From Paragonimus skrjabini miyazakii (Eukaryota; Platyhelminthes; Trematoda; Plagiorchiida; Troglotrematidae), in the NCBI GenBank assembly GCA_014338405.1, contig JTDE01021220.1, forward strand, positions 1 through 64,000: a stretch of DNA of 64,000 nucleotides, given 5' to 3'. The translations under genes and the position numbers were made by a program. This document shows, in pieces, positions 11,649-24,394 of this stretch (positions are counted from its first letter, which is position 1; every line of letters begins with the position of its first letter). A model generated the notes under the pieces. That model saw only the letters and a program-made list of their open reading frames with translations. It had not been told where the DNA came from and searched no databases.

Positions 11649-11912
11649 GGGTTTTGGCAGCGTGACGAGGCTATACGCCATGAAGACTTTCAAACCCTCC
11701 AGCGGACTTTTGATTCTTGGTACTTCGGATTTGGTAGTCCAGCTGTTGCCGGGTTTCTAGAAACAGTGGCAGATGATACTGGAGGCACAACTCTTGATAC
11801 TTCAATGCACGGTTTAATCAGAGAGCAAATGGCTGATCTCTTGCGTATTTCGTATACCGGACCATCTGGAGACATCCGAACTGCAGCTAAAGATATTTTG
11901 CTAGATCTTAAG
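11649..11912 (+). CDS. Candidate exon of unidentified gene (exon B, 88 codons)
   Basis: The frame is preceded by the strong acceptor AATCTTTTGCAG and starts GFWQRDEAIRHEDFQ. It continues with FDSWYFGFGSPAVAGF, LETVADDTGGTTL, GLIREQMADLLRISYTG and DIRTAAKDILLDLK. The amino-acid mix is that of a folded soluble protein: aromatic, acidic and basic residues are balanced, unlike the Cys/Leu/Ser/Phe-rich accidental frames nearby. The proposed donor AAG|GTTGTA is weak but keeps phase 0. Without it the frame would read VVFN and stop at 11925. I cannot name the family. A retrocopy or a transposon-encoded protein is possible, but no known transposase or RT block is present. Confidence 0.45.
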
Positions 11913-12053
11913 GTTGTATTTAATTAAATGTTTATCAAAGATTTTAGACGAAGAAGGGATTCCTGATACCTCAAGTACAATTCAAGTCTCCTAGCTATAT
12001 GATAAACCTGAGTGAGGTAACGGGTCCTTTGTTATCTGTTGATCGTTGCTCAG

Positions 12054-12110
12054 ATGCCTCATCTTGAATGCATAAAAGATGAACCTACTGATGATGAAAA
12101 TCTATACACC
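12054..12110 (+). CDS. Candidate exon of unidentified gene (exon C, 19 codons)
   Basis: CGTTGCTCAG precedes MPHLECIKDEPTDDENLYT, which is followed at once by the consensus-like donor GTGAGT at 12111. The length is 57 bases and the phase 0-0, matching exon B. The acidic IKDEPTDDE fits the sumoylation pattern hydrophobic-K-x-E and would suit a nuclear protein, but this is inference from one short motif. Confidence 0.4.
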
Positions 12111-13222
12111 GTGAGTTTAACGAGCGCTGTCGTTGTATTTATTGTATCGGTACTGTTGTCTGGGAAATTCGCTGATGAAGGTACAAATTTCACCCCAAAC
12201 TTTGGTTACTGTGCCATAAAGTAATAACCATATGCACTTTGTCACATTTGAATGCCGTGTGCTAATCGATTACCTGAGGAATCTTGCTAGACTTACTCTG
12301 AAGTTATTTTCACTCTAATTAATACCATCGGATAGCAACTGGCGAGAAAGTGTCATTTGCAAGGAATTCTGCCAAACAGCTTAATCTCAAACGACTCATC
12401 GCTTCTTTCGTCCAGATAAACGTTTAAAACAGTGCAGAAGCGGCAACAGCCAGACTCCGGGAATTGTTTTAGCTTCCACACTATTGACAATTAAACTTCT
12501 ATACGAGTTGTTGTTTTTGTGCCAGTACCATGCAAGCCTAGTTTAGTCCTTTCTATATTGTTTACGTGCGACATTTGTTAGTCCTGCGTTTACCGGTTAA
12601 TCTCCGTACTGTGAGACACTGGAGGCTTCGTAGGTAAAAATGGAAACGGTCTTTCCTGATCTGAGTGAGGCGAGGCACACAGATGGCTTACGTTTCAATG
12701 GAGGGTGTTTCGTGCAGCATCGCAGGTACTACTTTGGTCGTGCTTTGTCTTCATGAACTAGTGGAGTTTTGTTTACCTACCACCTTCATTTACCCTGTAG
12801 ACGATTGCTGGTCAAAAATACGCGCATCTCACCGACTTGGTATATGGAGTTTCATATTTGAGCGCAAAAAGCGGATTTATCACACAGATACTGCCTTGTG
12901 TCATTTGACCGTGATTTCAGATTGACCACATCGCCTTCATCTATCTGTGGTGTCACTCGTTTGAAGAGTACCATTCTTTTTGGATTAGTTATCTTGTTTC
13001 ACTCTACGACGTTGTGCCTACTCCGAGACCATCTTGCAGTTATTGAGTGATCAGATGCCAGTAGAACGACAGTGCTGTAAGCAGTTGTCAAAACGCACTA
13101 TCAGCCAAGCTGCCTAGGTGACAGCAGTGATATGACTCAAATCTGAATGGTTGTGTGAATTTGTCCCGGAGCAGACTGTTCCAGAAGTGCACTGCGGATA
13201 CGTGGTTCTGTTAATTTCACAG
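12111..13222. other. No feature recognised; possible intron
   Basis: If exons C and D belong together, this is intronic and must hide at least one more exon, because C ends in phase 0 and D needs two bases to complete a codon. An ATG in good context at 12640 opens a short frame METVFPDLSEARHTDG with a GTACTA donor at 12726. Its phase does not join to exon D. Confidence 0.3.
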
Positions 13223-13412
13223 GGCTTATGAATAAACCTCGGCTGTTGGCGCTTAACCCGAATATGATGTCAACCACCGTGGTTTACTGTGCAGACTTAG
13301 TAAGAGCCTGCGCAAAGTTCCACTTCGCCGAGCGTGCTAAGGCGATAGAAAGGTCATGTTTGTTTGGGATTGATCCTATGCTGTTGTTTCGTGACTTGTG
13401 GCTGCACTGTTC
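13223..13412 (+). CDS. Candidate exon of unidentified gene (exon D)
   Basis: The acceptor CTGTTAATTTCACAG is followed by LMNKPRLLALNPNMMSTT, VVYCADLVRACAKFHFAER and AKAIERS. The first part is alpha-helix-like with balanced charge and looks coding. The right border is uncertain: GAAAG|GTCATG near 13354 is a possible donor, otherwise the frame runs to a TAA near 13420. Family unknown. It lies on the same strand as exons A-C, but the join is unproven. Confidence 0.35.
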
Positions 13413-13420
13413 GGATTATT

Positions 13421-16182
13421 AAGACCATATGCCTAAAGGTGGTTCACGAATTTGAAGCTTTTCGCCGTGGCCTGAAAGGTGGGCTGATCACCTTCAGGAA
13501 CATTTCAACTGGCTTGAGCCAACTCATTCAGGTGTAGATTATTGAGGTTGTCTGTCTAAGTACGACACTTTCAGCGATCCTCCTTTGATGGGTGATTTGG
13601 CTTTTAAGCGTAAATTATTAAACCGCGTCAAAGCTCCAGGACGGGACTCTCTTCAAATATGTGTTTTCAAAGACATTGGCCAAAGTTTGTTATCTGAAAT
13701 GACTGCATTTCCTTGTTTCCCTTGGGAAATTGAAGAGGTGAGGCGCCATTGATGCTCAATAAACGACCATTCACGTGTACAGGATAGTTGCCCGAACCTC
13801 ATTAACATTAGCGTTTGTTCGGCTTGTCTCTTTCGCATCCAGTATACTTACGTACTGCATAAGTGGACGATTTTCGAGGCGGAACTGTATACGAGACGAA
13901 CAGACGTTTCTGATTTGGTCGCGTGTATGTCGGTTTAATATTAATTTCGCATCAGACATTGTGGATTCGACACTCCTGTGTTTAGTCAACGGTAGTGGTA
14001 TTGGTTGGGCTAATGGACTCCTTTTGCGTCATTATTCACCGTGCTCTCTGGCGTCGCATGCATCGTAAATGAGTTCTAGTAAATTGCATCGGTGTCGAAA
14101 TCCCTTCATGTCAACTCCGAGTAATTAATGTGCATTTGTTGGTGTCTCAATGAGGCATTCTCCATTGAGTACCGTCCGTCCTGTGTGTCCGCTCCTGCAT
14201 TTCAGTTACGTTGTGAATAACCTTGATGAGTAATCTTTTGAGATTCGGTAGTTCACACGGCTGAGCACTTGCTTAGTAGTTTGCTGACCGACCTCTAAAA
14301 TGAAGAGTTCCTTGCTTTTCTTGGTTCTCCAGATAACATATTAATGATGAGTCAGAGGCTCCATGTTGGATCCTTTAAGCCAACTGTTCTCATGCCCATG
14401 GACGCAAGACGCTGTCTTTCGGGTCATTCAGTGTGCGTACGCTGTTTGGTTGATGTAGCACCGGATGGCCGGACCGCCGTACGGCACTGATTGTGATATA
14501 GCGGCGTTACTGTGACACTGATGTTTCAGCTGTAAGTGAGGTAAAATGTACTGACCATGGTAGCTGCGTAATATTTTTCGCGGTGATATATTGCGGAGAC
14601 TAGCGAAAGCATGTTTTGCATTGGCAACGTCCGTCTTCTGAAGGGAATAAAATGACATCCGGTTGTCACTTGAGGGAGATGTGGTTTATACCTGTGAGCA
14701 ATTGTTTTCGCTGTTTTGTTCGGAGTCGACCTGTTCGCGACAAGGATGTGGATAAGCTTCTGGTTTTGACCATCACTGTTTCGATCGGTTAGCTCGCGTA
14801 AAGTGGTATCGCGGCCGTTCGTCAGCGCATACCTCAAGCGTTTAAGAATTCGATCACCTGATTAGATAGTGAAAACGCAATCTTTCGTCGTTCGGCTACC
14901 TGCCGCTTGTACCAGCTAAGCGTTTACCGTAAGGAAACGATCGGCTTAAACTACTTTGTGGTCAGGTAACGATGCCTCCTTGAAAAATGGAGAGAATGTC
15001 ATTTTCCAGCTGATTAAATTGTGTAATTGTCATCTCGTGACTACTCAAACCGCCTGCTAGAAATGCCATACAGCATACTTACCTGTGGCTCTCAGTGGCA
15101 TGTCTGCATCCACAGCATAGGTAATTTCACTTGATTCTGTTCTATCCAGTTTTTCTTTCGTTTGGATTTTATCTTCTGAGGGTATTCCTCGTCACTGCTC
15201 TATTGTATAGCTCGAACTGCAATGTGGTCTAACAAGGTCCACGGCCGTTTGATTGTGGATAAATGAATCAGCAAACAGACAACTATGTGGGATCATGGGA
15301 CGTTCACAAGAAAGCCTTTTTTAGCTTCCACCTTTCTGTTTAATTAGTAGTTTTTACCCCGTGGTTATCACGTGAAGGCAATGACAACGTTTACTCTACT
15401 GTGCCCATCAGATTTCGTGATATCTTCTGCTAGGACCCGAATCAGCTAACAGACATCTCGGAAGACGAACGTTGCCTACGGTTTTCAAAGTATTAATGAC
15501 TACCCCCATTTCCATTACGACGTTATCGGTAGGTTACCTCGCTGCTTGCTTCAGTAGTTCAGAGGCTGAGCAAATATGTACGGCGTTATAGTGTGTTTTC
15601 TTCAACTATCTATTAATGTGAATGTTAGCAATTTTCGGATTCAGGCGAGTGAAGCTACTTTCCTATAAGTAAATAACATCTATCTGCTAACTCCGACACT
15701 GTTTACTCGTCGGTATCCCCCGATGATTAGGCAACCGATTAACCGTTCGCTGGGTTCAATGGGATTACCTGTTCATCAAGCTTTCAACACGGCACGTACC
15801 TTATTGTTATCATTAGTTATATATCTTGCATCATTAAAATACCTTCTGTGGACTACATCGATGACAGGTTACTTCCGTTTGACAACACCTAAATGTCCCA
15901 GACGCTGCTGGACAGTACACTTCGTTCTGGCCAAACTTTTTTGGTGTGTGGTTGTTGGAATTACCCTAAACACATACGCAGGCACTGTTTGACTAGATAC
16001 CCGTCAATAGAGCCGTATTTGCGCTGTCAAGCTCAAAGGTGCTGTTAGGGCATTGAAGGAGGCGTCCTTCACAAATAAAGCCTGTCTGTCGCTGCGGCTT
16101 ATGTTCCACAAACTGTAATACAGACGCAGTCAGAACTGATTTTTATACCCAAGTGCCGAGAAGTGTGGCCCGAACTCTTACG
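13421..16182. other. No gene or repeat recognised
   Basis: Several open frames of 60-103 codons exist on both strands (for example 14526-14837 minus), but none shows a known motif or convincing splice borders. Composition is like the rest of the intergenic DNA. Confidence 0.45.
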
Positions 16183-16208
16183 GTATATATATATATATAT
16201 ATATATAT
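16183..16208. repeat. AT microsatellite next to a LINE 3' end
   Basis: About 13 uninterrupted TA units lie directly beside the 3' flank of the minus-strand LINE that follows. Confidence 0.9.
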
Positions 16209-18582
16209 GGTTGGCGGCATCCGAAATGGATTAGCCTGTCAATGACCGAAGCTAAAGGACGCCTGCTCTTCAAACCATCACCCCGTGTGGCTTGCGCTGA
16301 ACCACACACCACGTATCCAGTGTAAACCCTAAGGAATAAGACCAGTAGGTGTGTGAGTAGAGCCTTTGTGTCCAGCCGGCCAATACTGGTTAGCCAATTG
16401 AATGGCTAGCACGAAAAGGAAATCCTTATTTCTCGAAAAATAAACATAGAGAGACTGCAATGGCTAGATGTATACTAGGAAGAAAGATGTGTAAAATGTA
16501 ATACAAGAAACATTTCAGTATACGAGTGCATGTTAGTGCATTCTAGAAAGGATAAAGTTGAAAAACAAAATTCGAGGTCGAACTGCGAAAAGGTCAGTCA
16601 GACGATTCATCATTCAATATACCAACAAAGCTCAAGAAAAAAATAGGTAGAAGACTACAGACACTCACGTTTCTGAAAAGAGGAGCGAATTAGTTGCCCA
16701 ACGACCATGTTCTTGGTCGATGCAATAATTAACAGAATAGAATGGATATACTGATATGACATACCTGGGCCTAACTCGTCGTCTCTTCACTGACGGTGAA
16801 CTATGAGTACCTGCTAATCCAAGGCGGCCAACGCATTCGCGGTCGCATACATCGCAACGCCATATAGCCATGTCACCACGACTTATGGCACCGATGATCC
16901 CCTTGCGTACCGCGCGCTTTCGTTCTCGGCCGTGCAATAACTGCTCGTTGAATTCGCGGACGCCCGTCCGAATCGTATTCCTCCAGACAGTCCGATTCAA
17001 CGCTAAGTCTTCCCAACATCTAATATCAATTTTACAACCTGGAAGACTTACCTGTACATCATCCTGGTATCTCCGCTTTTATTCACCAGGATTTTGCTTA
17101 CCTGATCTCAGTTGTCCATACAGCAGCTGCTTCGGAATACGGTCATCGCCCATCCGACGGACGTGACCCAGCCAAAGAAGCTGATTCAACGTCAGCAGGG
17201 CTTCCATCCCGTTCATGTCCGATCGCCGCAGTAATTCAGTGTTCGGAACCATGTCTGACCACCGAATACCCAAGATGCTTCTTAGACATTGCAGATGAAA
17301 GCGGCTGAGATAGCGCACGTTCCGCAGATACAATGTCCACGTTTCACTGCCACACAGCAGTATAAACAGTACCATTAAGCGGTAGACAAAGAGCTTAGTG
17401 CTCGATTTCAGGCTGTGGTTCTTTCACATACGTCTTTCAAGACGTCCGAAAGCAGTACTGGCCTTTGCCACACGAGCTCTCAACTCGCGGTCCACGGACA
17501 GGTCGGTGGATAGATTGCTGCCCAAGTAGCAGAAATGTGTGCAGCTGTCGACAACATCTCCATTGATGCGAAGGTGCACAGACAGCACCTCTGCCCGGTG
17601 AAGGCTGAAATAAAGAAACTATCTTACCTGTGTGGATATCCAGTCCAAACTTGGGAAACCGTGGCCAGTCGCTGTAATTCGTCCCCGCTATGTGCAAACA
17701 ATGCGCTGTCATCTGCGAACAGAAGCATGCGCATCATTGAGGTATGTAATCGGACTGGGGCACCGAAACGTCGAATATTCAGTAGGCGACCATCCGTCCG
17801 GTACTCAACCTCAACAACGTCCTCCTCAAAGTCCTGAAAAACAACTGTTAGTATGGCAGTCAATTATAAACTAAATAGGGCTGGGGCTAGCACACGACCA
17901 TGTTTCACGCCAGTGACAATGTCAAAATCATCAAAGGTAGAACCACACGACTGCACCCTTGCCCTCATGTCCACATGTAATAATCTAATCAAATTGACGA
18001 ACTTACACGGACATCCAGACTTACAAAGCACCGTCCACAGCGCCCTGCGGCTCACGGAATTGAACGCCTTGGTGAACTCTACGAAGAGGGCATACAGAGG
18101 CTGGTTCCGTTCCCAGCACTTCACATGAAGCTGTCGAGCAGCGAACACCAGGTCGATCGTACTCCGATTTGCCCGAAATCCACATTGCTCCTCAGGAACA
18201 TTAGCCTCTAACATATCCGTATTCAGCCGGTTCAGAAGGATTCTGGCAAACGCCTTGCCTGCGCAGCTCAACAGACTGATGCCCCGATAGCTGTCGGGGC
18301 ATTGCTTTTTATCCTTACCTTTAAACCAAAGTACTATCACAGCATCATGAAATCTTGTGGCATCACCTCGTGCTCCCAGATGGAGTGAACNNNNNNNNNN
18401 NNNNNNNNNNNNNNNNNNNNNNNNNNNNNNNNNNNNNNNNNNNNNNNNNNNNNNNNNNNNNNNNNNNNNNNNNNNNNNNNNNNNNNNNNNGGAGTTTGCC
18501 GCACTTTTAGTTTATCAGGTAGATAATATAAATCTGGCTGGCGACCATGCCCTGTATAGTCTGGAACGTCGGATATATGCAC
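16209..18582 (-). mobile_element. LINE with C-terminal zinc finger (unassigned clade), pseudogene
   Basis: On the minus strand, RT blocks occur in order: SIWEHEVMPQDF beside the gap, VLWFKGKDKKQCPDSYRGIS, LLNRLNTDMLEANVPEEQCG, FRANRSTIDLVFAARQL, LYALFVEFTKAFNSVSRRAL, GVKHGRVLAP, LLFADDSALFAHS (palm Asp pair kept), NLSTDLSVDRELRARVAKAS, CGSETWTLY and LLWLGHVRRMGDDRIPKQLL. The end is WRCDVCDRECVGRLGLAGTH, a CxxC...H zinc-finger tail. There are several frame changes. Part of the RT linker is hidden in the 100-N gap. The 3' flank at 16260-16420 also occurs at 45290-45480. Related fragments lie at 23950-24375, 25865-26230 and 45627-45790. Confidence 0.8.
18391..18490. other. Assembly gap, 100 N
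   Basis: Exactly 100 undetermined bases. The LINE reads in the same orientation on both sides, so the join seems correct although its true length is unknown. Confidence 0.99.
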
Positions 18583-20559
18583 ATGTTTTTATCCTGTCTG
18601 TTTTAGAAGTGGGCATTCGTATATCTGTTTATGCGTTGTTCTACGTCCGCACCAGTGTTGATGGACTTATCGGCGCTTGCTGGTCGTGTTGCCAAACCCT
18701 ACGTTTCTGGTTCACGTTTGTTGCGGACTAAGGTTGATCCATCCGCCCTTTTGCATCTGCAGTCGTTCGCACCATTTTTACCATTGTTACAACCGCTTGT
18801 CCTGGTGGAAGCGTTGTTGTGATCACACCCGCGAGGTACGTAGCCCACGGTGTTTACGGCTTAGTTGTCTTAACTGAACAATACCATACCTCCAGGGTAT
18901 TCTAGGCAACGCATCTTCATTCGCAGCCCTTCTGTCTGGCAGTTATCGAATGACCTTCTGAACCTCTACCAAACCCTAGGTGACAGCAAGTGTCTCCTAG
19001 TTGGCTTGCCGCGGGCTGTTCACTTGTCTAATCAGTGATAGGCTGCTAAAGTGTGCATCCCACGATGTCCTACGGTTATGTGCACAAAACGCCAGTGGCT
19101 TCATTCATTGGTGCTTTACTTGACTAAGCTGATGAGCCGAAGTTGCTTTAAGAAAACCACTGAACTCTTTGTGTTATGTTTGTGCTCTTTTCATCAGTCG
19201 CCCATGGTTTCACTGAGCCTTTCATAGTTAACGGTAGGCACTTCAGAATCTCTTCTCCTTACTATCACCACTTAGACCCCTAATGTATACACCATGCCCT
19301 CCTTTTTTTCGTATCAAGCTCGAGATGACTGCATCGTTGTTGTCGAAACAATTAGGACATTTCTGGCACCTCAAACCGATTCTCTCGGTTACTGCTGTCG
19401 CTGCTGCTACCGTGATCTGTTCATTTGAATGGTACCACGTTACCATCAGGGTTAGTAGATGTGAGAGCGCTTTTCAGCGAAACACGTTGGAAAATCCCAT
19501 CCTTGAGCTCTTCATGCGTCTGGTTTTCAGCCTTTGTCACTTGGGAGTGTGACTCAGCAACTTGATCCTGATTAGCCTACAGTAAGCCCCCCGTATCACC
19601 TGCATTTAGCTTATTTCGCGAATGTCGTACCGTGACACCATTAAGTAATCATGCAACGGGTGGGGACTGCTTCTTGGATGAATCCAGGTTGTGTTGTTGT
19701 TCGTTTGAGGTTGCAATCGGGTGTCTGTGCTTTCCAGTTCATGGGTGACACATAGGTGAGAGGATGGTCGTCGTTCTTATCTACTGTATCAGGCCATCGA
19801 TTAGCGTCCAACCTGTACGTCGAAATCGCTCAGAAGAAGCAGTGGATCGGACCATTTGTAGTGAGGAGGTGACAGTTAAACTTTTTGTAGTTGGTGTGAC
19901 ATATTATAACCATAAACGCGAAGAAAGTTTGTAGACCGGGTCGCCGGCGCATGAACGTCAGCTGTTACCATACGATTCGCCTGTGATCAAGCAATGAATA
20001 CAATCAGCTACCGCGAAACAGAGACCGTGCTCCCGAAAGCCCGCTTCTCGGAGCTTACTATGGTTTGCAAGCTTTGTCTTATTCAGGACTACCCCATCAA
20101 TGCCGTTTGGTTTCAGTTTCTCTGTGATTACTTCAGTGCGGCATTCTGGCTATCCTGTACTATATCGATTTTCAGAATCGTGCACATTCTCTGTCGCCAT
20201 AGACGATTACCTGCATCCATTAACATAGCTCAGATTGGCTTGATGAACCCCAGACAGAGTCTCTGACTCGAAAGCCTGACCCGCCGGACAAAAAGGTACA
20301 ATGCCTTTTGACGGGAACCTCATCCGGAGCCATTGATTCATGAATCTGACTTACTTGGTAATGTGGTACTAACCCAACAAGGATAGGCGAAAACCTGTTA
20401 CTGTTGATCCCTCTTCTACTGTCCTATCAAATTTAGCTGTCACGCCCCTCCCTGCCCCCATTTCTGATAATTGCTCTGCAGGTCCCACAATAATTATAGC
20501 TGATCATAGTAACACTGTCGGTTAGTTCCATCTCTTACCATTCAGTTTCAGGCCTCCTT
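18583..20559. other. No gene or repeat recognised
   Basis: No motif-bearing frame or splice pattern was recognised. The last few hundred bases may be the 5' leader of the RTE element that follows. Confidence 0.4.
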
Positions 20560-23500
20560 CGTCTCTTGCTTAGACCTGTAATGCAGATTAATATAGGTAT
20601 TTCCAGCGTCCGCACTGCAAGACAAGTGGGTCAACGGGCCGCTCTTGCACGAACGTTAGACTCGTTAAATGTCGATGTCTGCATTTCGGAGACTAGAATC
20701 CAGGACAGTAGCCATCGTAGGGAACTTGAGGCACCTGCATTGTCTACCCCATACTGGTTATACACTTCAGGTGACTCTGCGGACGCCGCTACCAGTCACT
20801 CTGGAGTAAGTATAGTCCTTAGCACGACGGCCGCAGCCACATTAGTAGATTGGATTCCTGTTAACAGCAAACTGCGCCGTCCGCTTGGCGGGTTCTGGTA
20901 AGGCCAGCTCTGGACGCAAAACTTTCAGAAATTTATTAACTGTGTCTGTTCACGTCTCTACTGACCGTAATGACGTCGACGTCTAGGACGCATTTTGCTC
21001 GGAGCTGACCGCTCTCTTTCGGTCGACACGTGGATCTGATATAGTTGTTCTGACCAGAGATATGAATGCCCAGGTTGGCCGCTTTGATGTGGCGGAATCT
21101 CAACTAGGTGGAAGGTTTTGGGATAGCATCACATCGCTCGGATAATGGCGGGTGGCTGTTACAGCTGTACGCTGATCGTAAGCCATTTTTAGTCGGCACT
21201 AATTTTAGGTGTCGTGCACCTCGTTGTTATACTTGGCGCCCTCCTTCTCCGAATCAGGCCTAATCTCAAGTGAACTACATAGCTGTTAGTCATAGGTGGC
21301 CTGGTTCGGTTCAGGACTACCGTTCTTACTGGAGCACATACTTAGATTCAGATCACGGATTGGTACGCTGTCGTTTTGTTCTCACTTTCGTCGGGCAACA
21401 ACCCCACCAATTACAACGGCTGGTTGTTGAGAAATTGGCTATACCGGCGGTAAAGCGCAGGTTCCAAACCACCTTGGAACACAGGCTTAGCAGTTCTCAC
21501 TTTGAAAATCCTAATGATCGGCGTACCGAGATCTCTGAGGTCGTTTGTGAAGCAAGTACCGTAGCATGCGGCACGGGAGTTCGTGGAGCGAATAAACGTT
21601 GGATCTCGGAGAAATCCCTGGAGTTGTTGGAAGCCAGACGGAACGTTCCTCCTGATAGTTCACATAACAAGTCTAGAAGAGATATCCGTAGGAAACTGAA
21701 ACGTCGTCTAAACGCTGATCAGGAGGATTCGTTAATGGAGAAAGTTAAGGAAATGGAGACCGCTTCTGCTTCACGGAACACCGACAAACTCTTCAGGCTA
21801 ATCCGTGCTATTGGTCCCAGGCGAACTCCTGTCTATGAAGCTATCAGCGAGACAGATGGTGTACTCATCTATAATAAGTCTAGAAGGTTAGAGCGTCGGG
21901 CGGAACACTGTGGGTCAATTTAGCTAGCTTCATGCTTCTACCGTGTTGCCGTCTCAAACTTGTAATGTAGCACCCTGATTGACAGATTTGGAACCACTCA
22001 CTGAGACTGAGGTTCGCAATTATGTTTCGGTTGTTAAACGTAATAAGGTTGCTAGCTCAGATGATTTCGTACCGGCACTCATCAAAGAAAGTGGGGAGGC
22101 GTCGTTAGACGCTTTCACACAGTTGTTCCAACTTATGTGGACGACGGGGACCATCCCTGCGTGCTGTGGTCACTCGATAATATTCTTCATATTCAAAAAA
22201 GGTATCAGGGGCTCTTGCGAGATCATAGAGCAATTATCTTGACTGAAGTCATTACTAGGGTTCTGGCGTTCTTTATGCTTCGTTGATTCGCTACAGTTCG
22301 ACAGGCAAACATTAGGGAAGAACAAGCATGGTTTTGCTCTGGGCAGGGACGTATTGATCAAATTTTTACTCTGCAGCGTGACGTATACCGCCAGCCAGCA
22401 ATCACCGTATTTCTCGACAATATAGATGCGTTCGATTCGGTAGATCGATCTACACTTTTAGAGTCGCTTAAACGCAAGGGTGTATCGACCAAGTTTGTGA
22501 ACATACTGTCTGCGCTTTATTCTTATATTTCAGCCCAGGTTAGGGTTTACGATGAACTGTCTGACAGTTTCAGCACCGGCAGCGGCGTACGTCAAGGCTT
22601 TTAACATTTTTGTTTAATTTTGTCATAGATCTCCTGGACGACTGACTGATCTTGATCTTGCTTATGACAAGATATTGCTGTTCGACACTTTCAAACAGTG
22701 CAACTAATGATAGACACTATTTCGCGTTTTTCTAAATGCTTCGGAATGCACTTTGTAGCTTCAAAATGTAAAGTGATTCTGCAAGATTGTTGTGATTACG
22801 TTGATCTAATGTGGTTGACCGGTTTGTATATTCGGGAGGCTACATGATCAGCGGCGGGATGTAGGGAATGAAATAAAGACGTGTACCATCAAGGTAGGGT
22901 GGTGTTCGCTAATCTGGGGCACCTCTGGCGACAGAGAGGTATCTTACTGATGCTTACATGTTGCGTATATAAGCCGACAGTGAGGGTTGTGTTACTTTAC
23001 GTCAGCGAAGCTTGGCCGCTCGGAGTACAAAACCTGAATCGCCTTCAGGTATTTGATCATCGATGCTTGAGTCCGATCGCCCACATCGGGTGGCACCACG
23101 GGTAAACAACGAAGCGGTTAGGAAGGTGGTATTTGTTAGTGACTGCCAAACGAGTTCCTTCGTTCGCTCTTTACATTTGCCTAGATTTAGATAATTAGGC
23201 CATTTACTAAGAATGCCCTCTGGTCCTCTGCCACAGCGAGCACTCTTTGTTGACACTGCGGCCGACTGGCGTAAGGTGTGAGGCGGACAGGTGATGACCT
23301 GGCGTGGAGAAATGAAGTCATTCACGAATGGATTAGCTACTGCTGGTCGGATTCGCCTCCCAGATTGGGGACCTTGCGACTCACAGAGTGGGTAGTTGGA
23401 GACTTTAGGTGGGTTGGCGGTTAATCGGGCTCAGTGTTGTTGTTGTTTGTCCGAGTTGTCTGTGAATTGAGTGCATTTAGTGACACGGGGGAGTGAAAGC

Positions 23501-23745
23501 CGTAAGGAAGTTGTTTTGCTGATGACGCCTTACTTTCATTCACAGCTTGGTTGTTTGTTGGCAAGATGTAGACACCTTGTTGCCGAATGTTTAAATATAG
23601 TTATAGCTATTTCCTTCAGTAGTTAGATTCCTTCCTTTTTTCTGTACAGAGTTTGCCTTTTTTCTGTGATTGTGTGGCAGCTAAGCATCAGTGTGAACCA
23701 CTGATTTATAAAAGTCTATGGTGATGATGATGATGACTCTAGAGA
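20560..23745 (+). mobile_element. RTE-like LINE, most complete copy, pseudogene
   Basis: The endonuclease start reads MQINIGISSVRTARQVGQRA, LDSLNVDVCISETRIQD, YTSGDSADAATSHSGVSIVL and DWIPVNSKL, as in APE-type nucleases of RTE elements. A long linker frame (21270-21923) carries SYWSTYLDSDHGLVRCRF and a basic segment RRDIRRKLKRRLN. The RT fingers follow (LTETEVRNYVSVVKRNKVAS, FIFKKGIRGSCEIIEQLS). The palm is damaged: the YADD position reads LAYDKILLFD. C-terminal blocks include FANLGHLWRQRG, VVLLYVSEAWPL and LQVFDHRCL. The 3' end has AAGCATCAGTGTGAACCACTG and a (TGA)n tail near 23720. Many stops and frame changes are present. Confidence 0.85.
23715..23737 (+). repeat. TGATGA-type 3' tail of the RTE copy
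   Basis: A GATGATGATGATGA run follows the conserved 3' block AAGCATCAGTGTGAACCACTG, as in the RTE copy ending near 60201. RTE elements typically end in short simple repeats. Confidence 0.8.
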
Positions 23746-23949
23746 AGATGTGGAGGAACGACAAAATTGAGGTTTGGGCTAGAAGAAAACAGACAAAATA
23801 TTCACCATACAGTACGCTAATCTGGCTGAAGAAAAGGAAAAATAGTAGACAGACACCCATGTTTCTGGAAAAGATAGTGGTTGTGTTCCAAAGGACGGTA
23901 GTCATTGGTTGATGTGGGCAAGAATAAAGGAATATAACGGATACAGCCT

Positions 23950-24375
23950 ACTTGATCCTGATGTATTCCTTTCTCTTGGCCGACGGTGTGCTAAAAGTAC
24001 ATCGATGATCAGCTAATCCCAGACGGCCCGCGCATTCGCGACCTCATTTATCGCAACGCCACGATCGTAGCATCACGATCTATTGCACCGACGATTTCAT
24101 GTTCACCGCTCTTTTCCGTTCACAGCCCCACATTTGTTGCCCACTGAACTTTCGGACGTCCGTCCGGATCATATTTTTCCAAACCGTCCGGTTCGACGCT
24201 AATTCTTCCCAGCATCTTAAATCAATATTACAACGTCAAAGACTTATTTGGATAACATCATGATATTTCAGTTTTTGACGACCAGGTTTTCGCTTACCTG
24301 ATTCCAGTTGTCCGTATAGCAGCTGCTTTGGAATACGGTCATCGCCCATCCGACGGATCTAGTCAACGAAGCTAA
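23950..24375 (-). mobile_element. Zinc-finger LINE fragment, 3' part (left piece of a split copy)
   Basis: The bases match 16780-17170 block by block, for example GCGCATTCGCGACCTCATTTATCGCAACGCC versus the related sequence at 16830, and the block around CAGCAGCTGCTTTGGAATAC. Homology stops abruptly at CCATCCGACGGA near 24360, where a plus-strand RTE begins. The rest of this copy resumes at 25865. Confidence 0.8.
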
Positions 24376-24394
24376 TTGAGCATCGGAATGTCAC

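Noticed and set aside
19125..19165. CTGATGAG...GAAAA tried as a hammerhead ribozyme core
   Set aside because: The stretch between CTGATGA and GAAA does not form a stem II, and flanking stems I and III do not pair.
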